Shown here piece by piece: positions 8,627-17,779 of a DNA stretch of 64,000 nt. The stretch comes from Treponema sp. UBA4307. Its GTDB lineage: Bacteria; Spirochaetota; Spirochaetia; Treponematales; Treponemataceae. Numbering within the stretch: position 1 is the stretch's first letter; each line of letters starts with the position of its first letter. The notes below the pieces were generated by a model. It saw nothing but the letters and a program-made list of their open reading frames with translations. It had not been told where the DNA came from and did not search any database. The position numbers and the translations under genes are program-made. The stretch spans positions 93,957 through 157,956 of the forward strand of contig DGUP01000051.1 of assembly GCA_002394685.1 (NCBI GenBank), in the 5' to 3' direction.

Positions 8627-9409
8627 TCAAATACAATTCTTATCAAAAATTTCGTTTCTATGCAAATGTCCAAGATTTTCAATAGACTGCATTAAAGACA
8701 AATTTTCATTTGAATTTCTGTAGGATTTTAAATCAATTAAAAATCTGTTCATTGAAAAATGTTGAAACACAAACACTTTATCCCAGCACTGGGGAGCATT
8801 TTTTTCGTAAAAGGATTTAAGTTCATCCCTGTAATTTACAAACAAACCTTTTCCTTTTAATTCATTGTAGCCCACCATCCATAACTGAGGCTTAAAAGAA
8901 TTTTCTTCACAATTTTCAACTAAATTTTTATGAAGCTCTCCAGTAATTTGCGCCATTTTAATCTGCGCAGAAAGAAGGATTTCCCTGATTTCTTTACTTC
9001 CATTTTTTTCAAGATATTTCAGATGTTTAGTTTTTGCAGTGTGAAGAGGGGTTTTATTTGTAATGATTACATTTTTTCTAAAATCAATTTCCAGTTCCGG
9101 ATTTCGTCTGAAAAATCCTTCTGCAATTCTTCCACTTTGTCCTACAAGATACTTTTGATTTTTATTTAATTGTTCTTCTTTTCCAGGATTATCACCAATC
9201 ACAATAAGCTTTATCTCATCAGATTCAGTAAAAGAGTCATAAGAAGTATTGTAAACAACAGCATTCTCAAGAGGATAATCCGGCGTGTCTGTTTTACAGG
9301 ATTCTTTTTGCAATAAAAAAAGTTCTTCTGAAAATTTGTTAATGGATGAGCACAATTTTTTTATTTCACTTTTATAATTGCAAAATGCATCCCATTGTTT
9401 TTTATTCAT
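8627..9409 (-). CDS. Uracil-DNA glycosylase superfamily-like protein
   Basis: A 260-residue protein. The segment VIGDNPGKEEQ...YLVGQSGR at about residues 70-95 resembles the family 4/5 UDG motif 1 (G-x-x-P-G-x-x-E followed by a GxxG-type VGxAG). Later strands IITNKTPLH and WMVGYNELKGKG fit the same fold. The four iron-sulfur cysteines of family 4 enzymes are not apparent, so it may be a divergent or non-canonical member. The gene is packed between hrpB and arginase with gaps of 0 and a few bases, which suggests one transcript but gives no functional clue. Confidence 0.55.
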   Translation of the reverse strand: MNKKQWDAFCNYKSEIKKLCSSINKFSEELFLLQKESCKTDTPDYPLENAVVYNTSYDSFTESDEIKLIVIGDNPGKEEQLNKNQKYLVGQSGRIAEGFFRRNPELEIDFRKNVIITNKTPLHTAKTKHLKYLEKNGSKEIREILLSAQIKMAQITGELHKNLVENCEENSFKPQLWMVGYNELKGKGLFVNYRDELKSFYEKNAPQCWDKVFVFQHFSMNRFLIDLKSYRNSNENLSLMQSIENLGHLHRNEIFDKNCI

Positions 9410-11908
9410 TTAATTCTCCTCTTCGGCAATTCTATAATCCCAGTTGTGTTTAGGATAACGTCCCTTCATTTCTGAACAAATTTCAGGCCATGTTGTTTTC
9501 CAGAAGTTCGACAGATCTGATGTTATTTGCAAAGGTCTGCGGGCCGGTGATAAAAGTTTCAGCACCACTGGACATCCTAAAACTTCAGGTGTTTCAAAGC
9601 AACCAAAGATTTTTTGTATTATAACTTCAGCTGCAGGAATTATCTGATTATTTTGTTTTTCATACAAAATTTTTAATTTAAATTTATTTGGCAGAATTAT
9701 TGTTTCCGGCACCTCTTTATCAATCCGGTTTCCATCAAAATACCAGTAGAGGGCATCATAAACATTTTTTTCTGTAATCTGAATTTTATTATTTTTATCA
9801 GCAGGACAAAATGGAAAAATCCAATCTTCTATATTATTTTTTGACGATTCAAATTTTTCTTTTAAATTGTCATCACCTTTTGAATTTAGATAAAAATTAA
9901 TTCGATTAATAAAACTTTTTGACTTTTCACTGAGGGGAAGGGCAGAGAGGCCTTCTTCCTTCACAAGATTTTTCCATGCTTCCAGGTAATCTTTTTCTTC
10001 CACAGGAAGTTTTGTTTCATTAAGAATTATTTTTCCAAAAACTAAACGCTTTATTTTAGTAATTGACTTCTTATTTTTATCAAAAAGTATGTCCGTTTTT
10101 TCACAACTTTTAGATTGAATGTATTTTTCAGCAATTGTTTTTTCAATTTCACGGAAACTATAAATCATTCCAATATCTGTACCTGCATTCACATTGACTG
10201 CTACAATATATTCAGAATTTGTTATTTTATCTGTACCCATTCTGGCTAGTTTTCCAGAATAAAATTGATAATACACTTCTTCTTTGTTTGCTTCTTTTTT
10301 GTATACAATTCTTTTTCCCAGTCTATCAGGAAATCCTGCCAAAAGTGCATAATCTGTGGAAAACTCTGTTGAATTTAAGTTAAATTGCTTGGAAAACTTG
10401 TGAATTTTCTGTGCATTCTGTACCCTAAAAAGCAGATTCTGAAGGGATTTTCGCTTATCATAATCTGTATCCGTCAATTCACATTCAATATCGTTGGCAA
10501 AAGTTGTGGATAACTCCATTTTTTCATATGGAATTCCGCTTAAAGCAATACATGCCGTACGAATATTTACACCACAGGACAAAACTGCTTTTCCTGTTTC
10601 AGTTATCTTTTTTTCTTTATCCATACAACCAAGCAGTTTCAAAAGTTCTTCTGCTGCTTGACAACTACTTTCTGAAGGAAGATCCAGCCACCTGAGGGAT
10701 TTTAAATCACTAACGCCCCATTCAGCGCATTCAAGAAGTACAGAGCTTAAATCAGAACGAAGTATTTCTGGAACATTTTCTTTCAAGAGTTTTTCAGATG
10801 AAGACCACAAACGAATACATTTTCCTTTCTGAAGACGTCCGGCTCTACCAGCCCTTTGTTCCGCATTAAATTCAGATTCGTTTCTAGTAACAAGGTATTC
10901 CATTCCATTATTCTGATTATACATATTGTAACGGGCCAAACCAGTGTCCACTACAACCGTTATTCCTGGAATGGTGACAGATGTTTCCGCAATTGCAGAT
11001 GATAAAATAATTCTTCTTTTCGAATCTGTACCCTTGTTAAAAACTTTTTTCTGTTCATCAAAAGGTACAGAACTATGAAGAATCAGAATTTCTTCATTCA
11101 AATTATATTCTTCAAGAATATTCTGTACCCTTCTTATTTCTTTAATTCCCGGAAGAAAAACCAGAATATCCCCTGAACTGTACCCATCATTTTCTGAAAT
11201 TAGATTTAAAATTATTTTTTCAACTGTTTCTTTTGGATGATATTCAATTTCAACTGGATAATTCTTTCCTTCAACAAAATAAAATGGCACTGCTGATTTA
11301 CAATCTGTCACCATCAAATCTGTACCCATGGAAACAGAATTTGGATATTCTTCTGCATTATCTGACAAATATGCAATTAATTTCTTTGAATTTATAGTTG
11401 CAGACATGATAATCACGTACAAATCATCCCGCAATTCCATCACTTCACGAAGAAATGCAAGGGATAAATCTGTATATAAAGAGCGTTCGTGAAATTCATC
11501 AAGAACAACAACTGAAACGCCTTCAAGTTCCGGGTTATTCTGAAGTTTGCGGATAAAAAGGGCTTCTGTCATAACTGTAAATCTGGTTTCTTTAGAAATC
11601 ATGGAATCTAAATGAACCTGATATCCACAAGTTTTTCCACACGGCTCATCCAGAAGGGTAGAAACACGGTGAGCAATATTCATAGCAGCAATTCGACGAG
11701 GCTCAATCATATAAATTGACTGAGTAAAGTTTTTCAAAAGTGCCAGCGGTATTCCTGTAGATTTTCCTGCCGCAGTCTCTGCATTTAATACCAGAAACCT
11801 ACTTTTAGAATTTTTGAGCGTTTCACAAATATCATCCAGATGACTATAAATCGGGAGCTCTTTAATTTTTTCGTAATTGATTGCCAATTCTTTTTTCTGA
11901 TTATCCAT
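9410..11908 (-). CDS. hrpB: ATP-dependent DExH-box helicase HrpB
   Basis: An 832-residue DEAH/RHA-family helicase. Motif I is AETAAGKSTGIPL (about residues 43-55), motif II DEFHERS (about 138), motif III SATIN and motif VI QRAGRAGR, followed by the HA2 region and the HrpB-specific C-terminal domain (PVVLKLLSPARRPLQITSDL). The cellular substrate of HrpB proteins is not known; an RNA role is usually assumed. The ATG has no obvious Shine-Dalgarno sequence. The gene contains six CTGTACCC octamers (GGGTACAG on the minus strand), several read as Gly-Thr-Asp, an exceptional density discussed in the findings. Confidence 0.9.
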   Translation of the reverse strand: MDNQKKELAINYEKIKELPIYSHLDDICETLKNSKSRFLVLNAETAAGKSTGIPLALLKNFTQSIYMIEPRRIAAMNIAHRVSTLLDEPCGKTCGYQVHLDSMISKETRFTVMTEALFIRKLQNNPELEGVSVVVLDEFHERSLYTDLSLAFLREVMELRDDLYVIIMSATINSKKLIAYLSDNAEEYPNSVSMGTDLMVTDCKSAVPFYFVEGKNYPVEIEYHPKETVEKIILNLISENDGYSSGDILVFLPGIKEIRRVQNILEEYNLNEEILILHSSVPFDEQKKVFNKGTDSKRRIILSSAIAETSVTIPGITVVVDTGLARYNMYNQNNGMEYLVTRNESEFNAEQRAGRAGRLQKGKCIRLWSSSEKLLKENVPEILRSDLSSVLLECAEWGVSDLKSLRWLDLPSESSCQAAEELLKLLGCMDKEKKITETGKAVLSCGVNIRTACIALSGIPYEKMELSTTFANDIECELTDTDYDKRKSLQNLLFRVQNAQKIHKFSKQFNLNSTEFSTDYALLAGFPDRLGKRIVYKKEANKEEVYYQFYSGKLARMGTDKITNSEYIVAVNVNAGTDIGMIYSFREIEKTIAEKYIQSKSCEKTDILFDKNKKSITKIKRLVFGKIILNETKLPVEEKDYLEAWKNLVKEEGLSALPLSEKSKSFINRINFYLNSKGDDNLKEKFESSKNNIEDWIFPFCPADKNNKIQITEKNVYDALYWYFDGNRIDKEVPETIILPNKFKLKILYEKQNNQIIPAAEVIIQKIFGCFETPEVLGCPVVLKLLSPARRPLQITSDLSNFWKTTWPEICSEMKGRYPKHNWDYRIAEEEN
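10229..11327 (-). repeat. Cluster of six GGGTACAG octamers inside hrpB
   Basis: On the minus strand the octamer GGGTACAG begins at about 10238, 10425, 11033, 11131, 11185 and 11327. The copies at 11023-11033 and 11317-11327 are full GGGTACAGATT. All point away from oriC, on the leading strand of the left replichore. Confidence 0.8.
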
Positions 11909-11927
11909 TGATTTTTTGCAAAAAAAA

Positions 11928-11952
11928 GGTCACTGAAAAAAAATCAGTGACC
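11928..11952 (-). terminator. Terminator after the dual immunophilin gene
   Basis: A perfect GGTCACTGA/TCAGTGACC stem with an A-rich loop. On the minus strand it is followed by seven T residues (11921-11927), placing it just past the immunophilin stop and ahead of hrpB. Confidence 0.85.
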
Positions 11953-11974
11953 CTGTATTTTAATAAGTTTGTAT

Positions 11975-13033
11975 TTATTCAGCGCTCAACAGTTCAATAT
12001 CGAATGCGATGAAAGCACCGCCTTCAATACCAGCCTGTGGAATACCAGAATCACCGTATGCATAATCAGATGGAATTACGATTGTACGCTTTTCACCAAC
12101 TTTCATATCCTGAACCATAATATCATAGCCAGGTATCATCTGACCACCATCAGTAATAAACTCAAGAGGACCACGACCAGCTGATTCATCAAAAAGCATA
12201 CCGTTAACAAGATATCCCTTGTATTCAGTAGCTACATTTTTTCCACCGCCGCACTTTGGACCTGTACCTTCCTTTGTAATTTTGTAATAAATACCATGTT
12301 CATCTTTTTCAAAACCAGGGAAGTTTTTTTCTACTTCAGCAATACGAGCTTTAGCAGCAGCTTCTTTCTTTTCTACAATTGCATTCTTTGCACCAGGAAG
12401 CAGCTTGTCAAAATCAGCCTGTGTTGCAGTGAAAGCCTTTGCTTCATCACCAAGACGGTAAATCTTTACGCTTTTAATAACATCATTCTGCTTAATCTTG
12501 TTTACAACTTTCTGGCTGTCAGAATCAACAACTGCACCAAAAATTGTATGCTTTCCATTTAACCAGTCTGTAGGGATGATTGTAATGAAGAACTGACTTC
12601 CGTTTGTTCCCATTCCATCAGGACCAGAACCTGCATTTGCCATAGCAAGATAACCAGGCTTATTAAAAGTATATTTATCAACAATTTCATCAGGGAACTT
12701 GTAACCTGGACCACCTGTACCATTACCTTTTGGATCTCCACCCTGAATCATAAAATCCTGACTGTCACCATTTGCTCTTGAAATTACACGATGAAACTTT
12801 AATCCATCATAAAAATGCTTTCCATTAGCTGCATTAAGTGTACCTTCAGCAAGTCCAACAAAATTTGTTACTGTAAGAGGACAATCCTTGTAATACAATT
12901 CAAGAACAATTTCTCCTCTGCTAGTTTCCATTACGGCAAAAAGGCCTTCTTTTCCCTCAAGTGATTTAGGCATACATCCTCCAAAAGATAACAAAACGGC
13001 TCCAAAAAGAAGCGCTGTTAAAAATTTTTTCAT
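11975..13033 (-). CDS. Cyclophilin-FKBP fusion peptidyl-prolyl isomerase lipoprotein
   Basis: A 352-residue predicted lipoprotein: basic start, hydrophobic core and Cys20 (SFGGC), so it should be membrane-anchored facing the periplasm. Residues about 30-190 are a cyclophilin domain (FHRVI, FMIQGGDPKGNGTGGPGY, MANAGSGPDGMGTNGSQFFI, LNGKHTIFGAV). A Lys/Ala-rich helical linker follows, then an FKBP domain at about 255-352 (GTGPKCGGGKNV, FDESAGRGP, GEKRTIVIPSDYAYG). Proteins with both immunophilin families in this order (CFBP) have been described from Treponema. The expected role is folding or chaperoning of exported proteins. Key catalytic segments of both domains look intact. Confidence 0.92.
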   Translation of the reverse strand: MKKFLTALLFGAVLLSFGGCMPKSLEGKEGLFAVMETSRGEIVLELYYKDCPLTVTNFVGLAEGTLNAANGKHFYDGLKFHRVISRANGDSQDFMIQGGDPKGNGTGGPGYKFPDEIVDKYTFNKPGYLAMANAGSGPDGMGTNGSQFFITIIPTDWLNGKHTIFGAVVDSDSQKVVNKIKQNDVIKSVKIYRLGDEAKAFTATQADFDKLLPGAKNAIVEKKEAAAKARIAEVEKNFPGFEKDEHGIYYKITKEGTGPKCGGGKNVATEYKGYLVNGMLFDESAGRGPLEFITDGGQMIPGYDIMVQDMKVGEKRTIVIPSDYAYGDSGIPQAGIEGGAFIAFDIELLSAE

Positions 13034-13055
13034 ATTTGTTTACCTCGTTTATTAA

Positions 13056-13841
13056 TTAAAACTGACTTTTATACCAGGTATACAAAGCCTCAACTCTTGC
13101 ACCAATTGATTTATTCATTCTGGTCTCAAGAATACCAAGTTTAGGGAAATCAGCGCGTCCTGCAAGATAAACAACCAGTTCATCTCCACAGTCAATAACA
13201 ACCATATTCATTTTAAGATTGTTTTTATCAACGCACTTTATGATTCCCTTGTAAATGTCTTCAATGTTGTCAAAACTGGCGCTTATTTCATCTGCGGTCT
13301 GTCTGTAATCAACACGATAATACAAATTACCAAGTCCCTTATCTTTCAAATAACAATAAATGGTCTTTCCATTTGCATTTCCGTAAATATCATCTGATAC
13401 AGCGGTGTAATCTGATGAATTTTTCACAGTATATGCATCTTTGTAAAGGGTTTCCCACTTTTTGTCAGAATTTGAGTAATACTGTATTCCCTTCATTGTA
13501 CTAATGGAACGAAGAACTCGTGAAGAATAATTGATATCTGCAGTAACGTTTGCCTTTTTAACAAGGTCTTTTTTATTCAGCAAATAAAGATACTCAATCA
13601 CATAAACCGGATTTTCACCCTTATTCCAGCTACCTGGAATCTGTTTTGACAGGGGTGAATCTGGAACCAGGGAAAGCTTATAATTCTCTTTTCCATACTG
13701 ATATGTGCTGATATAAGTATTTTTCTTCAGAATTTCATAATTTTTTTCGCCGACAACATCCTTTGCATCTAAAGCAAAAGATGAAAGGGCAGAAATAAAC
13801 AAAAAACCAGAAATTACAGCAGTTTTGACAAATCTCTTCAT
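13056..13841 (-). CDS. Secreted protein of unknown function
   Basis: A 261-residue protein with a clear Sec signal peptide (about residues 1-23, cleavage after SFA), so probably periplasmic. The mature part is rich in Tyr, Lys and beta-strand-like segments, with no cysteine-based lipobox and no motif I can assign. It lies 22 bases upstream of the immunophilin lipoprotein gene on the same strand, suggesting a shared transcript and possibly a folding client, which is inference. I do not recognise the family with confidence. Confidence 0.7.
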   Translation of the reverse strand: MKRFVKTAVISGFLFISALSSFALDAKDVVGEKNYEILKKNTYISTYQYGKENYKLSLVPDSPLSKQIPGSWNKGENPVYVIEYLYLLNKKDLVKKANVTADINYSSRVLRSISTMKGIQYYSNSDKKWETLYKDAYTVKNSSDYTAVSDDIYGNANGKTIYCYLKDKGLGNLYYRVDYRQTADEISASFDNIEDIYKGIIKCVDKNNLKMNMVVIDCGDELVVYLAGRADFPKLGILETRMNKSIGARVEALYTWYKSQF

Positions 13842-13864
13842 AAAATACCTTCTAAACAGTGAAA

Positions 13865-14572
13865 TTAGCGTACTCCTTTGTAGATTACGCGTACCTGTTT
13901 ATATAAACCATCTCCCTCGGATTTGGTTTCAACATCTGGTATATCATTTAAAGTTGTATGAATAAGTCTTCTTTCAAAAGGATTCATTGGTTCAAGAAGG
14001 ATTGAAGATCTCTTCTGGCGAACTTTATCTGCTGTTACGTAAGCAAGGCGAACCAGGCTTTCTTCACGGCGGATTCTGTAATTTTCACTGTCCAGAATAA
14101 TTCTTACGTCTTCACGACCAAGATGTCCTGCGTAAACATTTACAAGTAACTGAAGTGCATCAAGATTCTTTCCCTTTCTTCCAATAAGAATTGAAGAACT
14201 TGAACTTGTAATCTTAATGCCGATTTTCTTTTCTTCACGGAACATTACTTCAGCTGTAATTTCGTAACCCATTTTGTTAACAATCTGATTAACAAATTCA
14301 ATGATTTTCTGCTCAAATTCGTCCTGAGGAAGAGGATTTGCAATCATTGATGAGTTTTTTATTGATTTTGAATCATTTACACTGTAATCAGATTCAGATG
14401 ATTCATTTGTATCAAGAGTATGAACTCTAATCTTTACATAACCTCTCTTAAAAAGAGATTTCTTCTGTGTTTCAAGGATTTCTACATCGAACTTATCTTT
14501 TTCAAGTCCCAGTTCTGCTGCAGCTTTTTCAATAGCTTCTTTTTCAGTTTCAGCTTCAAATTCGTATGTCAT
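13865..14572 (-). CDS. jag: RNA-binding protein Jag/KhpB (Jag-N, KH, R3H)
   Basis: A 235-residue cytoplasmic RNA-binding protein. It has an N-terminal Jag domain (MTYEFEAETEKEAIEKAAAELG), a central KH domain with IGRKGKNLDALQLLVN at about residues 130-145, and a C-terminal R3H domain (PMNPFERRLIHTTL) at about 195-210. Jag/KhpB partners KhpA in RNA binding and is classically encoded next to yidC, as here (27 bases downstream of the yidC stop). Start has a nearby AGGAGTG-like site. Confidence 0.93.
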   Translation of the reverse strand: MTYEFEAETEKEAIEKAAAELGLEKDKFDVEILETQKKSLFKRGYVKIRVHTLDTNESSESDYSVNDSKSIKNSSMIANPLPQDEFEQKIIEFVNQIVNKMGYEITAEVMFREEKKIGIKITSSSSSILIGRKGKNLDALQLLVNVYAGHLGREDVRIILDSENYRIRREESLVRLAYVTADKVRQKRSSILLEPMNPFERRLIHTTLNDIPDVETKSEGDGLYKQVRVIYKGVR

Positions 14573-14599
14573 ATTTTCACTCCTAAATATTCGAATTAA

Positions 14600-16393
14600 T
14601 TAACGGGATTTCTTCTTTCCACCCTTAAACTTTGCTTCGTTTTCGTTTACAGGTTTTGCTGAAAGTTCCATCTCTTTTCTTTTTTTGTTAGTAATACCAT
14701 TAATGATAAACTGCTGTCCCATCTGAAGGATATTACTTGTTGTCCAGTAAAGAAGAAGACCACTTGGAACGTTATAGAACATAAAGAAGAAAAGAAGTGG
14801 CATACCATACATCATAAATGCCATCTGTCCCTTACTCTGACCTGCAGAAGCACCACCGTACTGTGTAATAATACCGTTAAGCAGCTGAGAAGCAAGGTAA
14901 ATGAATGGGAGAAGACGAAGATTGTTCTGTGTTAAAGTAGAAATAAACTTAATATCCTTTTTCCATGAAAGAATACTGTCACCTCTTGAAAGGTCATCAA
15001 TCCAGCCAGGAATAAAGCTTGCACCGCGGAATTCGAAGTAGTTATTAAATACATTGAACATTGCAAAAAGGATTATCATCTGAATAATCATTGGCAGACA
15101 TCCGCTTGCAGGATTATATCCAACTTTCTTGTAAAGTTTAGACATTTCTTCATTCAGTTTCTGCTTGTCATTTGCATATTTGTCCTGCAGTTCTTTAAGC
15201 TGAGGCTGAATCTGCTGCATTTTCAAAGTACCAGTTGCAGACTTTTTGTTGAGAGGGAAGAGCAGAATCTTAATGATAAGAGTTACAAGGATAATTGAAA
15301 TACCCCAGTTCTTAACAAGCTTATTAATCATTTCCATTGCCCATTTAAGTGCAATTTCAATCCATGAAAGAAGACCACTTGTTCTGATTGCATTGTTAAA
15401 TTTAGAGTTTACTAAACCCCATGAATTCTTATCTGAAGAGTTATAGATTACCAGTTCCTTTTCATTTCTTGGACCTGTATAAATATAATATCTGTCTACA
15501 GTTTTCTTTTCACCGATTGAATTTCTTGTAAGATAAATCTGGCTGTTCTGATAATTATTTGTTGTATCAGCATTACTTTCTACTCTTGAAGACATCTTTG
15601 TCATATCTTCAGGCTTTACGATTGTAAGAAAGTATTTTCCCGCAACACCAGCCCATGAATAAGGTTTATCATAAGTTTTAGAAGCAAGATTCTTTCTGAA
15701 TTTTTTGTTTCCGTTCAATGCAATATATTCACGAACTTCGTATCTGTCCTTCTTTCTGTCAAAATGTGGACCAATCTGAGGAGCACTTCTCAACTGATAA
15801 GAAAGATTTGTAACAGAATCACCGGCATCAAATCCTACATCAAGAGTAAATAAGTAATCATCATCATGGAAGGTATAAAGTTTTGAAACACGAACATTCT
15901 GACCGTCAATTACCATATCCTTGTAAAAACCGATTGAGTTTTTGCTCACTTCCTTTACATTGAATATTTCATTGATTTCTTTTTTGCTATCACCAAGAGA
16001 AATAGAAAAGGCCCTGTTTGTTGAACTTATGTTATCTGCCATTTCAACACCAAGACCTGTATCTTTATCCAAATGTTCAATCAACTGATAACTAACAATA
16101 TCGCCGCCCTTATTTGTAAATTTTACAAGAGCCTTGTTAGTTCTTATTTCGAAAAATTCTTCCTTCTTTTCTTCAACAACAGCTTCAACGTTTTCAGATG
16201 ATTCTGAATTTTCAACAGCTTCTGAAACGCTTACCTCTGAAGATTCTGCAGAAGTATCTACAGTTTTCTCAGCAGCCTGTGCAGCTTCCATTTTTGCTGC
16301 CTGTCTAGGAAGAATAAACTTTGTTTCTACAAAAAGAGAAACTGCTAAAACAATTGCCGAGAGGACAATTGCAAGTATCGTTTTCTTATCCAT
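14600..16393 (-). CDS. yidC: Membrane protein insertase YidC
   Basis: A 597-residue inner-membrane insertase with the Gram-negative layout. It has an N-terminal membrane anchor (about residues 4-22), a Glu/Ser-rich linker, a large periplasmic beta domain, and the conserved five-helix core from about 340 on, including the Lys/Gln-rich cytoplasmic hairpin (LKMQQIQPQLKELQDKYANDKQ) and the GCLPM segment. The tail is Lys-rich. The start chosen is the ATG at 16393 (MDKKTILAIV), with a GGA site upstream; the frame is open 18 codons further but that part overlaps yidD and is not YidC-like. The yidD stop overlaps this start by eight bases, implying coupled translation. Confidence 0.96.
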   Translation of the reverse strand: MDKKTILAIVLSAIVLAVSLFVETKFILPRQAAKMEAAQAAEKTVDTSAESSEVSVSEAVENSESSENVEAVVEEKKEEFFEIRTNKALVKFTNKGGDIVSYQLIEHLDKDTGLGVEMADNISSTNRAFSISLGDSKKEINEIFNVKEVSKNSIGFYKDMVIDGQNVRVSKLYTFHDDDYLFTLDVGFDAGDSVTNLSYQLRSAPQIGPHFDRKKDRYEVREYIALNGNKKFRKNLASKTYDKPYSWAGVAGKYFLTIVKPEDMTKMSSRVESNADTTNNYQNSQIYLTRNSIGEKKTVDRYYIYTGPRNEKELVIYNSSDKNSWGLVNSKFNNAIRTSGLLSWIEIALKWAMEMINKLVKNWGISIILVTLIIKILLFPLNKKSATGTLKMQQIQPQLKELQDKYANDKQKLNEEMSKLYKKVGYNPASGCLPMIIQMIILFAMFNVFNNYFEFRGASFIPGWIDDLSRGDSILSWKKDIKFISTLTQNNLRLLPFIYLASQLLNGIITQYGGASAGQSKGQMAFMMYGMPLLFFFMFYNVPSGLLLYWTTSNILQMGQQFIINGITNKKRKEMELSAKPVNENEAKFKGGKKKSR

Positions 16394-16667
16394 ATTTTTT
16401 CCTTTTTTCGAACCAATACTCTGGAACCGGATCATATCCGCCTTCACAGTAAGGGTTACATCTTAATATTCTTTTAACAGCTAAAAAAACTCCCTTAAAA
16501 GGTCCATGTTTCTTTATTGCCTGAAGGGCATAATGTGAACATGTGGGAGTAAACCTGCACTTACCAGGGAATAGAGGAGAGATACAAATTTGATAAAACC
16601 TTATTATAAGGCATAAAATTTTCTCAAGAAATTTACTTAAGCCTTTAATAAACCAGCTTTTTCGCAT
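16386..16667 (-). CDS. yidD: Membrane protein insertion efficiency factor YidD
   Basis: A 93-residue protein with the YidD signature: an amphipathic N-terminus, the segment YQICISPLFPGKCRFTPTCSHYA, and GGYDPVPE near the end. It is thought to assist YidC-dependent insertion. It overlaps rnpA by 31 bases upstream and yidC by eight bases downstream, the usual tightly packed rnpA-yidD-yidC arrangement. No frameshift or truncation. Confidence 0.95.
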   Translation of the reverse strand: MRKSWFIKGLSKFLEKILCLIIRFYQICISPLFPGKCRFTPTCSHYALQAIKKHGPFKGVFLAVKRILRCNPYCEGGYDPVPEYWFEKRKKYG

Positions 16668-16999
16668 AATTTAGCTATTTGATCACACCGCGAGAGGAAC
16701 GAGTCATTTCCGGGATAAATTAAAAACAAGATATCATATCCGGTGTTCAGGCGTGACTTTATAAATCGATAAGCTTCACGACTACAGCGTTTACTTCTAT
16801 TTCTTTCAACAGCATTTCCATAGCCGCGCGGAAGTGGAAATCCTACTCTGTTAAATTCAGTGCCATTTTCTCTATAGAAAATCTTTGCACCATAAATAGA
16901 ACTGGAATTTCCTTTTCTAAAAATTTTCTGGATGTCGGCAGGACGTTTTAGATGTTCTACACGCTTAAAACGTCCTTTATTCAACAAATCCGTATCCAT
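16637..16999 (-). CDS. rnpA: Ribonuclease P protein component
   Basis: A 120-residue basic protein. The RNR motif region reads RNRSKRCSREAYR at about residues 66-78, and the N-terminal FKRVEHLKRPADIQKIFRKG is typical. It binds the RNase P RNA and helps 5' maturation of tRNA. It lies directly downstream of rpmH (17 bases after its stop) and overlaps yidD. Confidence 0.95.
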   Translation of the reverse strand: MDTDLLNKGRFKRVEHLKRPADIQKIFRKGNSSSIYGAKIFYRENGTEFNRVGFPLPRGYGNAVERNRSKRCSREAYRFIKSRLNTGYDILFLIYPGNDSFLSRCDQIAKLCEKAGLLKA

Positions 17000-17016
17000 C
17001 CCTAAGCCCTGGAAGA

Positions 17017-17172
17017 TCAGTAAGGTTTCTTTTCGTCAGAAACAGTAAGCTTATGGCGACCCTTAGCTCTTCTTCTTGCGAGAACAGCGCGTCCACCGCG
17101 TGTTGCCATGCGAGCACGGAAACCAAATTTTCTGTTACGCTTTACTTTGCTTGGTTGATATGTACGTTTCAT
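17017..17172 (-). CDS. rpmH: 50S ribosomal protein L34
   Basis: A 51-codon gene, short enough to be missed by ORF cutoffs. The frame begins MKRTYQPSKVKRNRKFGFRA and continues RMATRGGRAVLARRRAKGRH, the near-invariant L34 sequence, followed by a short LTVSDEKKPY tail. AGGAG lies about 10 bases before the ATG at 17172. The position between recF/DUF721 and rnpA is the classical origin-proximal arrangement. Confidence 0.98.
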   Translation of the reverse strand: MKRTYQPSKVKRNRKFGFRARMATRGGRAVLARRRAKGRHKLTVSDEKKPY

Positions 17173-17227
17173 TGTCCACCACTCCTATATAATAAAAATT
17201 ATTTTCAACTCTAAAAAGTAGCGAATA

Positions 17228-17779
17228 TTAACATTTATTTTCCCCGTTGGTCAACATATCTTGTCTAAGGTTATCCAGAACGGAAGCTAATTCAGCAGGA
17301 ATTTCCCTCTTTTCATTCTTTTTTTCATCAATTTCACTGCTTTTTTTATATTTTTCATCAAGAATCTTCTGCTCCATTTCCATTTTGAGCATCATCTCTT
17401 CTTTTTGCCTTCGTATATCATCATTTTTTACTTCATAAGGATCTTTTTTCTTTTTTTTAAGGCTGAATGCCAGATTTTCAATTTTAACGTCCTTAAGAGT
17501 CCTGTTTAATCCTGTCAAAATGAATTTTTTATATATTTTCAGCAGTTCAATCCACCCCGGATGATCTGCTTCAACAAATAGAATACCATTCTTCAAATCA
17601 GTAATATGAGTGTGATCTGCAAGATTTTTTCCTTCATTTTCGTTGAATTTGTTATTAATTCTTCCAAGAACTTCTTTCCAGACATTATATATAGTGTTTG
17701 CCCGGTTCAAATCATCATTTTTTATATTTTCAAAAGTTCTGTTAATAATCTGCTTAAAATCTTCAAACTGGTCACTCAT
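17228..17779 (-). CDS. DUF721 (DciA-like) protein
   Basis: A 183-residue protein with a DUF721 domain in the first 110 residues (VWKEVLG and the conserved ADHPGWIELL segment), then a Lys/Glu-rich helical tail. DUF721 includes DciA, a loader of the replicative helicase in bacteria without DnaC or DnaI, which makes sense beside dnaA, dnaN and recF. The start chosen is the ATG at 17779 with GGAG eight bases upstream; it overlaps the recF stop (ATGAGTGA), implying translational coupling. The helicase-loader role is inference from the family. Confidence 0.8.
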   Translation of the reverse strand: MSDQFEDFKQIINRTFENIKNDDLNRANTIYNVWKEVLGRINNKFNENEGKNLADHTHITDLKNGILFVEADHPGWIELLKIYKKFILTGLNRTLKDVKIENLAFSLKKKKKDPYEVKNDDIRRQKEEMMLKMEMEQKILDEKYKKSSEIDEKKNEKREIPAELASVLDNLRQDMLTNGENKC

